NCBI GenBank assembly: GCA_963812525.1
Contig: CAWEVL010000004.1
Location: 1-64,000 of the forward strand
Direction of reading: 5' to 3'
From: Bog-756 sp963812525
GTDB taxonomy: Bacteria > Actinomycetota > Acidimicrobiia > Acidimicrobiales > RAAP-2
DNA length: 64,000 nucleotides
The translations under genes and the position numbers were made by a program. Position 1 is the stretch's first letter. Each line of letters begins with the position of its first letter. This document shows, one piece after another, positions 17,367-28,124 of the stretch. The notes below the pieces were generated by a model. That model was not told the DNA's origin. It ran no database searches and saw only the letters and a list, made by a program, of their open reading frames with translations.

Positions 17367-17633
17367 GTCACGCCCCCCGCTCCGGACCGATCGGGCCACC
17401 CTGCCGTGGAATCAAGTATCCCGCCCCCCGACGGGTAGGACCAGGTCCGGAGGTCTCCACGGTGGCCGGCGAACGCCAAGAGTGAGATCAGTAGAATCTT
17501 CTCACGGAGCGTGGCGGTATGGGCAGCACCCGAAGGCGCCCGAAGGCCGGCCGACGCCGGTCCGGGCGGCCCGGACGCCGACGGAAGCGAGGCGATCACC
17601 GTCCGGGACGATGCCACGTGGCAAGGTGGCCGA

Positions 17634-18032
17634 GTGACCTACGACCACGTGATCTCCGATGTGGTCCAGGTGGTGGAGGCCGTCGGTGCGGGCATCATGA
17701 TCGTCGGCGGGGCCTGGGCCTTCGCCGACTATGCGCGGTCGATGGTGCTGACGGACCGCGGGCCCGACGCCTACCGGCAGCTCCGTCGGCGGCTGGGCCG
17801 GGCCATCCTGCTCGGTCTCGAGGTGCTGATCGTCGGCGACATCGTGCGGACCATCATCGTCAGTCCGACCGTCGAGAGCGTCGCCGTCCTCGGGATGATC
17901 GTCGCCATCCGCATCGTGCTCAGCTTCTCGCTGGAGGTGGAGGTCGACGGGGTGTGGCCCTGGAACCTCTGGCGCCTGACTCCGACCGAGGGCGAGTCCC
18001 GACCGCCCGGCTCCTCGGTGACGCCCGATTGA
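17634..18032 (+). CDS. DUF1622 family membrane protein
   Basis: 132 residues with three hydrophobic helices: VVQVVEAVGAGIMIVGGAWAF, AILLGLEVLIVGDIVRTII and VAVLGMIVAIRIVLSFSLE. The conserved LGLEVLIVGDIVRT and RIVLSFSLEVE blocks are typical of DUF1622. The function of the family is unknown. GTG at 17634 is chosen because the family begins just before its first helix and AAGGTGG precedes it; the frame is open from 17511. The 267 bases upstream contain no other recognised feature. Confidence 0.75.
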   Translation: MTYDHVISDVVQVVEAVGAGIMIVGGAWAFADYARSMVLTDRGPDAYRQLRRRLGRAILLGLEVLIVGDIVRTIIVSPTVESVAVLGMIVAIRIVLSFSLEVEVDGVWPWNLWRLTPTEGESRPPGSSVTPD

Positions 18033-18071
18033 CGCCCGCCCGGCGGGCCCTCGGGACCGGCCGGGCGGGCG
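18033..18071. terminator. Hairpin between convergent genes
   Basis: A 12-bp stem (18033-18044 with 18060-18071; CGCCCGCCCGGC and its complement) around a 15-base loop directly follows the DUF1622 stop and precedes the convergent DedA stop. Likely bidirectional terminator. Confidence 0.5.
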
Positions 18072-18119
18072 CATCCCCGCCGAGCGCGGCCCGGCGCACG
18101 GCGGACGTGCGGGCCCGGC

Positions 18120-18728
18120 TCACCTCCGCTCCTCCCGGACCACCCTGATCCGGTGCCAGAACAGGACGGCCACGGCCATGACCACCAGCACGGCGGCCAC
18201 GTAGCCGGCGTAGCTGAAGGCCTTGAGCACGTGGTGGTAGCTGGACCCGAGGGAGTAGCCCAGGCTGGTCAGGGCGGTGCACCAGATGGCACAGCCGATC
18301 ACGGTGAACACCAGGAACTTGCCGAGGGCCATCTCCCCCAGGCCGGCGGCGAAGGACACGAAGGACCGGAGCAGGGGGACGAACCGGCCGAACAGGACCA
18401 CCGGCTCGCCCCGGCGGGCGAACCAGGCCTCGGCCCGGTCCAGGTCCTTGTGGGTCAGAAGCACGTACTTGCCCACCCGGTCGACCAGGGGTCGGCCCCC
18501 GTAGTAGCCGATCAGGTAGCCGGCCAGGGAGCCCAGCACCTCGGCCAGGGTGGCCACCAGGATCACCACCACCACGTTGAGGTGGTGGGGCTCGTTGGGG
18601 ATCTGGCCGCTGGCCAGTACCCCGCCGTAGATGATGGCCACCTCGGCCCCCACCGGCAGGCCCATGGAGGAGATGAAGCTCAACACGAAGACGGCCAGGT
18701 AGCCCCAGGTCTCGAGAAAATGCTCCAT
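18120..18728 (-). CDS. DedA family membrane protein
   Basis: 202 residues with about five hydrophobic segments. DedA/SNARE-associated features include SFISSMGLPVGAEVAIIYGG, the GSLAGYLIGYYGGRPLV loop and the conserved ARRGEPVVLFGRFVPLLRSF motif (Gly-Arg-Phe-Val-Pro...Arg). DedA proteins are undecaprenyl-phosphate/phospholipid flippases or half-transporters of the cytoplasmic membrane. The ATG at 18728 (MEHFLETWG) is more typical than the one 14 codons upstream. Confidence 0.85.
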   Translation of the reverse strand: MEHFLETWGYLAVFVLSFISSMGLPVGAEVAIIYGGVLASGQIPNEPHHLNVVVVILVATLAEVLGSLAGYLIGYYGGRPLVDRVGKYVLLTHKDLDRAEAWFARRGEPVVLFGRFVPLLRSFVSFAAGLGEMALGKFLVFTVIGCAIWCTALTSLGYSLGSSYHHVLKAFSYAGYVAAVLVVMAVAVLFWHRIRVVREERR

Positions 18729-18998
18729 CAGGCTCCGATGCTCACATGGGTCGACGACGGCCGGCGGCACCGACCGTCGGGGAGGTCACTGCAGCTTCGC
18801 CACGAAACCTGACGGGCACATGACGCGGACGGCCGGCACCGCGCCGGCACCCCGCCCCCTGACCGTGCCGGGGCCCGAGGGGATGGCCCAGTCGTCCTCG
18901 GCACGGTCGGCGCGACCGATCCCGAGGTCGCCGTGGGTATCGTCGGACGGGGCGCCCTCCAGCGTGGGGCCGCCTCCCCCGAGCGCCAGCCAGGAGCC

Positions 18999-20174
18999 AT
19001 GGCCGACTACAAGATCCTCGTACCCCCGTCCAGGCGCCACCGACGAAGCTGGATCGCCGGTGGCCTGGCCCTCGTGGTCCTGGCCGTGGCAGTGGGGGCC
19101 TTTCTCGTCGGGCGGCACAGCCACTCGACCGGCGCCGGTGCCTCGGCCGGGAGCAGCTCGTCGTCCACCACCACGACGCCGGCCGCCCCCTTCGCCGTGA
19201 CCTCCACCATCCCGGCCCAGGGTGCCACCCAGGTCCCCTCCGACCAGGCGGTCACCGTCACCCTGTCGGCGCCCGTCTCCCGCGTCACCGGCACTCCCAC
19301 CTTCTCGCCGCCGGTGGCCGGGTCCTGGCGGAAGGCCGGTCCGAGGACGCTGGTGTTCGACGCCACCGCACCGTTCATCCCCACCGCCACCGAGACCCTC
19401 ACCATCCCGGCCGGGTCGGCCGGACCCTCCAGCACCCGCGGCGCCGCACTGGCCGCGCCGGTCTCGGTGACCTTCGACGTGGCCCAGGCCAGCACCGAAC
19501 GGCTCCAGCAGCTGCTGGCCCAGCTGGGCTATCTCCCGCTGACCTTCACCGCCACCGGGACCCCCACCCCCAACGGTGCCGCCTCCGCCCAACCCGGCAC
19601 CTTCGCCTGGCGGTGGACCACCCTCCCTCCCGACCTCACGTCACTGTGGACCGAGGGGAGCGAGAACGTCCTCACCAAGGCCGCGGTCATGACGTTCGAG
19701 GACCAGAACGGCCTCACCGTCGACGGCCTGGTCGGGCAGAAGGTCTGGACCGCACTGCTCGACGCCGCCGGCAGCGCCAAGACCGACGCCAGCCCCTACA
19801 ACTACGTCCTGGTGTCCAAGCAGCTTCCCGAGACCCTGACCCTGTACGAGAACGGTGCGCCGACCATGACCGGCATCGCGGTCAACACGGGGGCGCCGGG
19901 GGCCGACACGGTGGACGGCACCTATCCGGTCTTCGAGCACGTGACCAGCTCGCGGATGCAAGGAACCAACCCCGACGGGTCCACCTACGACGATCCCGAC
20001 GTGCCCTGGGCCAGCTACTTCAACGGAGGAGACGCCCTCCACGGCTTCGTGCGGGCCACGTACGGCTCGCCCCAGAGCAACGGCTGCGTCGAGATGCCCA
20101 TCGCCACGGCGGCCCAGGTCTGGCCCCTCACCCCCATCGGCACCCTGGTCACGGTGGTGGGTCCGCCCTCCTGA
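18999..20174 (+). CDS. L,D-transpeptidase (YkuD) with Ig-like and peptidoglycan-binding domains
   Basis: 391 residues. A short basic cytoplasmic start and a membrane anchor (about 19-37) are followed by a Ser/Thr linker and a Big_5-type Ig domain (ITSTIPAQGATQVP-like). A PG_binding_1 domain (ERLQQLLAQLGYLP...TFEDQNGLTVDGLVG) and a C-terminal YkuD domain complete it. Catalytic His348 (LHGFVRATYG) and Cys363 (SNGCVEMP) are present. It makes 3-3 peptidoglycan cross-links outside the membrane, as in mycobacterial Ldt enzymes. The position usually holding Arg after SxGC is Glu here, which occurs in some subfamilies. The ATG at 18999 begins the typical cytoplasmic segment. Confidence 0.88.
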   Translation: MADYKILVPPSRRHRRSWIAGGLALVVLAVAVGAFLVGRHSHSTGAGASAGSSSSSTTTTPAAPFAVTSTIPAQGATQVPSDQAVTVTLSAPVSRVTGTPTFSPPVAGSWRKAGPRTLVFDATAPFIPTATETLTIPAGSAGPSSTRGAALAAPVSVTFDVAQASTERLQQLLAQLGYLPLTFTATGTPTPNGAASAQPGTFAWRWTTLPPDLTSLWTEGSENVLTKAAVMTFEDQNGLTVDGLVGQKVWTALLDAAGSAKTDASPYNYVLVSKQLPETLTLYENGAPTMTGIAVNTGAPGADTVDGTYPVFEHVTSSRMQGTNPDGSTYDDPDVPWASYFNGGDALHGFVRATYGSPQSNGCVEMPIATAAQVWPLTPIGTLVTVVGPPS

Positions 20175-20251
20175 CCGACCCCGCCGGCGGCCGGGGCCGG
20201 TCACCCGGCGAGGCCGTAGGATCCGGGCGGACCGGATCGGGAGGAGAGACC

Positions 20252-21217
20252 ATGGAGATGGAGTACCGACGGCTGGGGCAGGCCGGCTTGAAGGTCAGCG
20301 TGCTGTCGTTCGGCTCGTGGGTCACCTTCGGACCCCAGCTGGCCGGCAGCCTGGCCGAGGACTGTCTGGCCGCGGCCTACGACGCCGGGGTCAACTTCTT
20401 CGACAACGCCGAGGCCTACTCGGCCGGCGAATCGGAGCGGATCATGGGGGAGGCCATCGCCTCCCTGGGGTGGCCCCGGCACAGCTACGTGCTCTCCACC
20501 AAGCTGTTCTGGGGCCTCCACGACGGCGTCAACATGCGCAACACCCTCAACCGCAAGTACCTGGCGCAGGCCATCGACGGCTCCTTGGAGCGCCTCGGGC
20601 TCGACTTCGTGGACCTCGTGTACTGCCACCGACCCGATCCCGAGACACCCGTCGAGGAGACGGTGTGGGCCATGTCCGACATGATCACGGCCGGCAAGGC
20701 CCTCTACTGGGGAACGTCGGAGTGGTCGGCCGAGCAGCTTCGGGAGGCGTGGGACTTCGCACGCCACAACCACCTGCACCGACCGGTAGTGGAGCAGCCC
20801 CAGTACAACCTGTTGTGGCGGGACCGGGTGGAGCAGGAGTACGCCCCGCTCTACGACGGCATCGGTCTCGGCCTGACCACCTGGAGCCCGCTGAGCTCGG
20901 GCCTGCTGACCGGCAAGTACCTCGACGGCGTACCCGAGGGCTCGCGGGCCACCCTGCCCGGCTACGAGTGGCTGGCCGGACTGCTCACCGACCGGGAGCG
21001 GAACGAGAAGGTGCGCGGCCTGCGGGCGGTGGCCGAGGAGCTCGACTGCACCCTGGCCCAACTGGCCATCGCCTGGTGCGCCAAGAACCCCCACGTCTCG
21101 TCGGTGATCACCGGGGCCAGTCGGGTGGAGCAGGTCCACGAGAACCTGGCCGCCCTCGACGTCCTCCCCAAGCTCACCGACGACGTCATGGGCCGCATCG
21201 ACAAGATCACCCGGTGA
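20252..21217 (+). CDS. Aldo/keto reductase, Kv-beta/YghZ-like
   Basis: 321 residues. RRLGQAGLKVSVLSFGSW opens the barrel. Catalytic residues are Asp and Tyr in DNAEAYSAGESE, Lys in LSTKLFWG and His in VYCHRPDPETPVEETV. The NADPH-binding region is VITGASRVEQVHENL. The WGTSEWSAEQL block and long helices are typical of the potassium-channel beta-subunit/YghZ group, which reduces methylglyoxal-like aldehydes. A strong GGGAGGAGA precedes the ATG. The gene is intact. It does not closely resemble the aldo/keto reductase at 9945 beyond the common fold. Confidence 0.9.
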   Translation: MEMEYRRLGQAGLKVSVLSFGSWVTFGPQLAGSLAEDCLAAAYDAGVNFFDNAEAYSAGESERIMGEAIASLGWPRHSYVLSTKLFWGLHDGVNMRNTLNRKYLAQAIDGSLERLGLDFVDLVYCHRPDPETPVEETVWAMSDMITAGKALYWGTSEWSAEQLREAWDFARHNHLHRPVVEQPQYNLLWRDRVEQEYAPLYDGIGLGLTTWSPLSSGLLTGKYLDGVPEGSRATLPGYEWLAGLLTDRERNEKVRGLRAVAEELDCTLAQLAIAWCAKNPHVSSVITGASRVEQVHENLAALDVLPKLTDDVMGRIDKITR

Positions 21218-21235
21218 GGCGGCTCGCCTGACCGC

Positions 21236-21799
21236 CTACTCCGCCGGCTGGCGGCGGGGCGCCCGGCGTCGGTGCGACCGCTGGCGGGCGGCCGACTCCT
21301 CCAGTGGAGTGCCCTCGAGATGGGCCACCTCCAGCACCCGGCGGTTGACCTGCCGGGCCAGGTACAGCGAGAAGATGGCCGCCGGGATCTCGATGCCGAC
21401 CGCCAGGACCAGCGCCTCGAGCACCTGACCGCGCCCGTTCGAGGTCATGACGTCGAACCAGGCGTCCACGAAGAGCAGGGTGGCGGTGGCGGTGGCCGCG
21501 AACTGCACTCGCTGGTCGACCCGGAAGGCCATGTAGGCGGTGCGGACGATGACCACCACCAAGAACACGTCGAACCCGACCCAGGCGGCCCGGTAGTGGC
21601 GGTCGAGGTTGCGACTGGGCAGGGTGACGGCCAGGTAGACGATCCACGGAAGCAGGATCACCGCGGCGGCCGTGTAGAGCCAGGCCATGCGGTGGGCCCG
21701 GCGGCGCCCGACGACGAGCGCCTCCTCCGGCCTCGCCGGCGGGGAGCCGTCGGCCGGGAGGTCCCCCGGCTGTCGCTCGTCGGGCCCGGGCTGACTCAC
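21236..21799 (-). CDS. Conserved hypothetical membrane protein
   Basis: 187 residues with four hydrophobic helices (YTAAAVILLPWIVYLAVTL; VGFDVFLVVVIVRTAYMAF; FAATATATLLFVDAWFDVM; EALVLAVGIEIPAAIFSLYL) and basic N- and C-terminal tails. Similar proteins are widespread in actinobacteria without known function. The DAWFDVMT and IEIPAAIFSLY motifs look conserved. It converges with the aldo/keto reductase. Confidence 0.65.
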   Translation of the reverse strand: MSQPGPDERQPGDLPADGSPPARPEEALVVGRRRAHRMAWLYTAAAVILLPWIVYLAVTLPSRNLDRHYRAAWVGFDVFLVVVIVRTAYMAFRVDQRVQFAATATATLLFVDAWFDVMTSNGRGQVLEALVLAVGIEIPAAIFSLYLARQVNRRVLEVAHLEGTPLEESAARQRSHRRRAPRRQPAE

Positions 21800-21881
21800 C
21801 TCCCCAGCCTACGGCTGGCCGCCGCGGGACCGGGCGGCGTGGGTGCGCCAGGCACCGGCCGACTGGGCCGGCTCGACTGGT

Positions 21882-23986
21882 TCAGCGCATCTCGTCGAGC
21901 AGGGAGCCGCGCTCGAGGGCGGCCACCTGGAGCGCCTCCTGGGTGGAGATCCCGACCACCGTGGGGATGCGGGTCCAGTCACCGTCGGCGTGGAGAGACC
22001 AGGACTGGGTGTCGTCGGCCAGGTTGAGCTGCAGGATCTGCTCGAGCTGGTCCACCGCGTCGGGGTCGGTCACCGGGATCATGGCCTCCACCCGGCGGTC
22101 GAGGTTGCGGCGGCGGAGGTCGGCGGAGCCGATGTAGTAGCTGGCCGGTCCGTTGGCTCCCCCCCGAACCGGAGGATCCGCGAGTGCTCGAGGAAGCGGC
22201 CCACGATGGACCGGACCCGGATGGTCTCGGACAGCCCCGGGACGCCCGGCCGTAGGCAGCAGATGCCGCGGATGATGAGGTCGATGGGCACGCCGGCCTG
22301 GGACGCCCGGTAGAGGGCGTCGATGACGGCCACATCGTCGAGTCCGTTGACCTTGATCACGACGCGACCGTCGGGGCCGGCCAGGGCCTGTTCGTCGATG
22401 CAGTCGACCACCCGGTCACGGATACCACCCGGGGAGGTCACCAGTTCCTGGTAGCGGGGAGGTTGGCTGAATCCGGTGATGTAGTTGAAGAACCGGGTGA
22501 CGTCCGCCCCGAGCGCCGGCCGGGAGGACAGGATCCCGAGGTCCTCGTACATCCTGGCCGTCTTGGGGTTGTAGTTGCCGGTGCCGACGTGGCAGTACAG
22601 GCGGACGGCCTCGCCCTCCTGGCGCACCACCAGGGTGGTCTTGGCGTGGGTCTTGAGCCCCATCAGGCCGTAGATCACGTGGGCCCCGGCCTCCTCGAGG
22701 GCGCGGGCCCACCCGATGTTGGCCTCCTCGTCGAAGCGGGCGGTCACCTCCACCAGCACCGCCACCTGCTTGCCGTGCTCGGCCGCCCGGACCAGGGCGG
22801 CCACCACCGGGCTGTCGCCGGAGGTCCGGTACAGGCACTGCTTGATGGCCAGGACGTTGGGGTCGTCGGCCGCCTCGTTGATCAGCTCCTCGACCGACGC
22901 CGAGAACGAGTCGTAGGGATGGTGGACCAGGATGTCCTGGCGGGCCACCACCGAGAAGATGCTCGCCTTCTCGTCCCGCTCCACCGAGGTGAAGGCCGCC
23001 GGGACCAGCGGGGTCCACGGCTCGTCGTGGAGATCGGGACGGTCGAGGGCGTGGATGGCCCACAGGCAGTCGAGCCCCAGAGGACCGGCGAACCGGTAGA
23101 CGTCGTCGGGCCCGAGTCCGAGCTCCTCGGTGAGTCGCTCCACCGGACCCTCCGAGGTACGGGAGTCGATCTCCAGACGGACCACGGGCAGGAAGCGGCG
23201 GCGGCGCAACTCCTCCTGGAGGGCCAACAGCAGGTCGTCGGCGGCGTCGTCGTCCAGGGCCAGGTCGGCGTCGCGGGTGACCCGGAAGATGCAGGGCTCC
23301 CCGACGTCCATGCCCGGGAAGAGCTCGTCGACGAAGGCCACCAGGGTCTGCTCCAGGGGGATGAACCGGTCGCCGCCGGGGAGGGGCAGGAGCCGGGCCA
23401 CATTGGGGGGCACCTTGACCCGGGCGAACCGAGAGGTGTCGTCACTCCGGTTGCGTACCTCGACCCCTACGTTCAAGGAGAGGTTGGAGATGTAGGGGAA
23501 CGGATGGCTGGGGTCGACGGTGAGGGGGGTGACCACCGGAAGGATCAGGCGCTCGAACACCTCGTGGAGGTAGGCCTGGTCGCCTCCGTCGAGGGTGTCC
23601 CAGTCGCACAGCTCGATCCCTTGGGTCCGGAGGGCCGGTGAGACCTCGTCCAACAGGAGGGTCTCCTGGCGCCGGACCATCCGCTCCAGTGAGTCGCGGA
23701 CGTCGGTCAGCAGCTGGTCCGGGGTGGCGCCGTTGAGAGCCAGGCTCTTGATGCCGGCCACCACCTGGCGCCGGAGACCGGCCACCTGTACCTGAAAGAA
23801 CTCGTCGATCCGCTCGCTGAACAGGATGAGGAATTTGACCCGCTCCAGCAGGGGCAGCTCGGTGTCGGCCACCAGGTCGAGCAGCCGGTCGTTGAAGTCG
23901 AGGTCAGAGAGCTGCCGGGCGAAGAACCGCTGGTGGGCGTCGGGACCGCTTCCGGTCTGGGAACCTCGTGCGGTGTCTACGCTCAT
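21882..23986 (-). CDS. ppk1: Polyphosphate kinase 1 (one frameshift)
   Basis: About 701 residues once a frame break is repaired. Polymerises the gamma phosphate of ATP into polyphosphate at the membrane. N-terminal domain FFARQLSDLDFNDRLLDLV; the phospho-accepting His447 lies in GLKTHAKTTLVV; the active-site block CHVGTGNYNPKTARMYEDLG follows. The frame breaks near 22160-22166 in a run of seven G (coding strand); eight would restore it. The downstream frame continues the family motif SYYIGSADLRRRNLDRRVE. A sequencing or assembly error is therefore likely. It is divergent from ppa: Ppa removes pyrophosphate while PPK1 stores phosphate, a sensible pairing. Confidence 0.92.
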
Positions 23987-24138
23987 CGGCCAACGATAGC
24001 AACCGCCCATCGGGCCACCTGAAGGGCCGGCGGTGGACCGACCCCGAGGGCCCGGAGCGCCCGCCCGGGGGCGTCGGACGTCACCCCCGGCGTCGGTCAG
24101 AATGGTCGCCGGGCCAGGGGACCAGAAAGGCAGAGGAC

Positions 24139-24639
24139 GTGAGCACCGAACGCACCATCGAAGTCATCGTCGAGATCCCCCGGGGCAGTCGCAACAAGTA
24201 CGAGTACGACCACGAGCGCCACGTGATGCGGTTGGACCGCAGGCTGTTCTCGGCCACGTTCTACCCGGCCGACTACGGGTTCGTGCCCGACACCCTGGCC
24301 GAGGACGGGGACCCCCTCGACGTCCTGATCCTCCTGGACGAGCCCACGTTCCCGGGCTGCCTGGTGGAGTGCCGCCCGGTCGGCGTCTTCTGGATGACCG
24401 ACGAGAAGGGGCCCGACGCCAAGATCATCTCGGTGGCCTGTGGCGACCCCATGTGGGAGTCGGTCACCGACCTCGACGGCCTCCCTCCCCACCTGACCTT
24501 CGAGATCGCCCACTTCTTCGACGTCTACAAGGACCTCGAGCCCGACAAGCTCACCAAGGTGGGCGGCTTCGACGGAGTGGACGCGGCCTGGGAGGAGATC
24601 GAGCGGTCCTTCGAACGAGCCCGGAGCGCGGGTAGCTGA
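24139..24639 (+). CDS. ppa: Inorganic pyrophosphatase (family I)
   Basis: 166 residues. Hydrolyses pyrophosphate to drive biosynthesis. Family I motifs: EIPRGSRNKYEYD, FYPADYGFVPDTLAEDGDPLDVLIL (metal-binding Asp residues in DGDPLDV) and the later aspartates in TDLDGLPPH. The GTG at 24139 is 6-9 bases after GCAGAGG; the frame is open farther upstream but lacks family sequence there. Its length is normal. It is divergent from ppk1, sharing a 152-base promoter region. Confidence 0.95.
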   Translation: MSTERTIEVIVEIPRGSRNKYEYDHERHVMRLDRRLFSATFYPADYGFVPDTLAEDGDPLDVLILLDEPTFPGCLVECRPVGVFWMTDEKGPDAKIISVACGDPMWESVTDLDGLPPHLTFEIAHFFDVYKDLEPDKLTKVGGFDGVDAAWEEIERSFERARSAGS

Positions 24640-24653
24640 GGACGCCGCGGCGG

Positions 24654-24677
24654 CGACCGGGACCAACGTTCCGGTCG
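24654..24677 (+). terminator. Candidate hairpin terminator of ppa
   Basis: CGACCGG (24654-24660) pairs with CCGGTCG (24671-24677) around a 10-base loop, 15 bases after the ppa stop. No T-run. The remaining ~290 bases before tRNA-Ala contain no recognised feature. Confidence 0.35.
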
Positions 24678-24969
24678 GTGGGGCTCGGCCGCCGGGGACC
24701 TGGGCCTGGTGGCGGCGAGCTCCGTTCGGACGTGTCACCACCGAATGGGGCGGCGAGGCCGGGGTCGGAGCAGGCCCCCCGGCACCGCCGGGCCACCCTC
24801 ACACGCACCACCGGGAGATCACCGGCCCACCGGAGGGCCGACCCCGGCCGACCCTCTCCGAGACGGACGCACCGACGAAGTAGGGTGTGGCGGCACCGTT
24901 TCCGGCATGGACTGACCGCGCCGGCGCACGCCGCTCAGCGCCGTGCCGCAGCGCAGTCCAGCGCCTCTC

Positions 24970-25046
24970 GGGGGTGTAACTCAGTTGGCTAGAGTGCGAC
25001 CTTTGCAAGGTCGAAGTCGTGGGTTCGAGTCCCATCACCTCCACCA
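24970..25046 (+). tRNA. tRNA-Ala (anticodon TGC)
   Basis: Acceptor GGGGGTG pairs with CACCTCC, including the G3-U70 wobble that identifies alanine tRNAs. Anticodon stem CGACC/GGTCG encloses TTTGCAA, giving TGC. The T-loop is GTTCGAGTC. A discriminator A and encoded CCA end the gene. Confidence 0.95.
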
Positions 25047-25078
25047 TGGCCGGTCCGCCGTCCCGGGCCCAGCGGCGG

Positions 25079-27360
25079 TCACCGCCGACGCTCGCGGCTG
25101 AACCGAGCCAACGCCGTCTGCACCCGTCGGACCTCGCCGAGCCGCTCGGACAGCCAGAGCAACCGGAGGGCGGCGATCAGGCCACCGGTGCGCTCCGATC
25201 GGCGGGCCCCATCCACCGCGGCCAGGAGGGTCGATCGGAGCGAACCACCGACCGGGGCCACGTCCGGGAGCCTGACCGTTCGCTTCCCGAAGGCCTCCGT
25301 ACACGAGTCGAACCACAGCTTCCGGGCCGCGAATTCCTCCGTCACTTCCCGACCGGCCTCCCGGATGGCCGGCGCCGAGGGCTCGTCGGACGCCAGCGGA
25401 GCCTCGGGCAGGGCGGCCAGGGTCCGGGCCACCAGCCGGACCTCGGCGCTGCCGGTGACCAGACCGGTGATCTCGGGCAGCGCCACCGGCTTGGCCCCGC
25501 GTTCGGCCAGGAACTGGCGGAAGGCGTCGTCCAGTCGGTAGGCCGCGCCTTCCGCCACCATCCGAGCCCTCGCACCGTCACGCCCCGACGACGAAGCCAC
25601 CACCCCGATCTCGGCCACCAACCAGGCCAGCGCGCCGGCGTACGCCTCGCTGAGGGCCCGGGCCAACTCGGGCCCCCGCCCCCCTCGGCCAGAACAGGAG
25701 CCCCACCACCGTGCTCACCCCGACGCCGATGGCCACGTCCTCCACCCGGACCAGGCCCACCTCGACACCGACGGGGTCGAGGATGTTGAAGATGATCACC
25801 ACGGCCACGGTGAACCCGGCCTGACCGGCCGCGAAGGAGATGGCCGAGGGGGCCACCCCGGCCACCAGTACGGCCACGGGGAGCACCGCCCAGAGGAGCG
25901 CCAGGTGGTGCCCCAGGCCCACCAGGATCAACGAGCCCACGGCGAACCCGACCACCGTGCCGGCCACGGCCCGCAGGGCGTTGGCCCCGGTGCCGAGGGC
26001 GTTGGACCGCAGTACGGACATCGTGCCCAACACCACCCAGAAGCCGTGCTGGACGTCGGTGGCCTCTACCACGGCCACCGCCAGGGCCAGGGCCGTCGCC
26101 CCCCGAAGGCTGTTGCGGAACCATACCGAGCGGGAGGTGAGGTGGACCCGTGCCGCCCGCCGCCAGCCGGCCAGGAGAGCCCGTGATCCGATCGGGCCCC
26201 CCGAGCCGGGATCTCGGGGCACGCTGCCCGAGCGCGACCTCGGCGGTCATCTCGGTGGCGAAGGCCAGCATCCGCATGGGGTACGACGGATCCACCGACC
26301 ACAGCGGGTGCTCGTCGGACTCGGCCCCCGCCGCCAGTACGCCACCTTCGGAGTGCCGGTCGGCCAGCAGGTGTTGCCATGCCGCGTCCCTCGCCGCCCC
26401 GCGGGCCGCGGCCATCTGGTCGACGCCGGCGGCCAACCCACCGAGCGCCGCCGTCGCCATCGGCCCGTCGCCCCGATCCACCAGGTCAGCGATCCGCCGG
26501 AGCACCCGGGCCACCGAAGCCAGCAGCGTGGCACCCGGACCGTCGGCCGACAGGGTGGACCGGGCCTCCGGCGGGATCAGGGCGTTCTTGCCCACCCACT
26601 CCATCCTCGACACCAGGTTGACCAGTGCGTGATCGGTCGGGCCGGCGCCGGCCGGCCGGTACGGCGTGGCCTCGTACTGGGCGCGGAGCTGGTCCAGGGC
26701 CGAGTCGGCCCGGTCCCGGGCCGCCGGATCGAGACGACCGTCGGCGTGGGCCTCGACCAACTCGGCCACGGCCCGGGCGGCACCGGCCAGGCTCCTCCGC
26801 AAGGGGTCGTGCCACCGGCCCGACCACACCAGCAGCGCCGCCGGGATGCAGACCGCCCCGGCCAGGGCCCACCCGGCCAGCCGGCTGCCCACCGCGGCGA
26901 CGCCGCCAGGAACGGCCACCGACAGGACGAAGGTCAGCAGCGCCGCGGTGGAACCCACCGCGGCCTGCGGGCCCAGCGCACCGGCGAACAGGACGGCGAA
27001 CCCGAACACCGCCATGCCGATGATGGCCGGCGCGGCCCCGGTGGAGCACAGCGTCCCGGCAGTGATCAGCACGACGCCGGCGGCGAAGAGTCCGAAGTAG
27101 GAACGGAGACGGACCCGGGTCGAGCCCCCGAAGTCGGCGAAGAGCAGCAGGGCGAACGCCCCGAAGACGCTGAACAGGGTGGTCTGGGCGTTTCCGATGC
27201 CGAAGTCGGTAAGGGCGAACACCGCCGGCACCAGCACTGCGGCCCGGATCGACCGCTTGGTGGCCCGGAGCCCGGGGTCCCGCAGCTGCCAACGCCCGAG
27301 CAGGCTCGGGGGGGACGGGGGTGAGGTCACGCCCGGCCCGGCGGGCTCGCCTCCGGCCAT
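25079..27360 (-). CDS. FUSC-type (aromatic acid exporter-like) membrane protein, frameshifted
   Basis: About 755 residues after repair of two frame breaks (near 26215 and near 25680, the second in C-runs). Two hydrophobic blocks of several helices (SIRAAVLVPAVFALTDFGIG...; NSLRGATALALAVAVVEATDVQHGFWVVLGTMSVLR) are separated by a helical cytoplasmic domain, the FUSC/YccS arrangement. FWVVLGTMSVLRSNALGTGANALRAVAGT is a typical FUSC block. Such proteins are linked to efflux of aromatic acids or other small molecules. The 3' part (ARALSEAYAGALAWLVAEIG...) is an acidic helical tail. The motifs on both sides of each break are intact, so sequence error is likely. Confidence 0.75.
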
Positions 27361-27367
27361 CCGACCC

Positions 27368-27932
27368 CTACCCGGCCCGGACCCGGTCGGCCAGGAGCGT
27401 GGCCAGGGCCAGCAGTTCCTTCAGCGGCCACGCCTCCTCGCCTCCCGAGCAGGAGGCGATGAACAGGATCCGGTCGAAGGTGCCGGCCGCATAGCGCGAC
27501 ACCCGGATACCGCCCGGCCCGGCCACCGACTTCTCGTAGATCCAGGCGTTGGCTACGCCGGGGAGGTGGCCGTCGACCACCCCGGCGGCCACCACCTGCT
27601 CCTCCGGACCGTCGGTGCCCTCGAAGTACCTGGGGGACTGGCGGAGCGAGACGCTCGGCGTCCTCGGCCGTCGCGTAGGGCACCACCTCGACCCACGCCG
27701 ATCGCCCGGTGGAGGCCTGCTCGAACGAGCGCCACGCCGTCACCACCCCGGCCTCACGCGCCCGACGGCTCTTCTCGCTGTCCGGGTCCAGGTCACCGGT
27801 GACCCAGGTGCGGTCCCGGGTCACCCGCCACCCGGAGCCGGGCAGGTGCACCGGACCCGGGAGCATGGCCAGCGACCGGGCCGCCTCGTCCGTGCCTCCG
27901 CCGGTGTCGCCCGGGTCTCCGGTCCTCGCCAT
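27368..27932 (-). CDS. Hypothetical protein (frameshifted)
   Basis: About 188 residues if one break near 27640 is bridged. The N-terminal half (SLAMLPGPVHLPGSGWRVTRDRTWVTG) and the C-terminal half (VANAWIYEKSVAGPGGIRV) are in different frames. No membrane helix or signal is evident. The protein is unrecognised; the balanced beta-rich composition of both halves supports a real gene. It lies 7 bases upstream of the FUSC gene and may be cotranscribed with it. Confidence 0.5.
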
Positions 27933-28124
27933 GCCGAGGAGTCTCCCAGATCGTCCCCGGGTCGGACGTTCCGAGAAATGTGCCCACCTGCCCTGTACAC
28001 GGGCAGCGAATTGCGTCACGATCAAAAGGCAGTTCGACGGGGAGGCTGGTTGGCGGACACAGCCCGGCCGGAGAAGTGCCGCGGTGCTACGTGTCGGCAC
28101 ATCGCAGCCAGAAGGAGGTCCCGA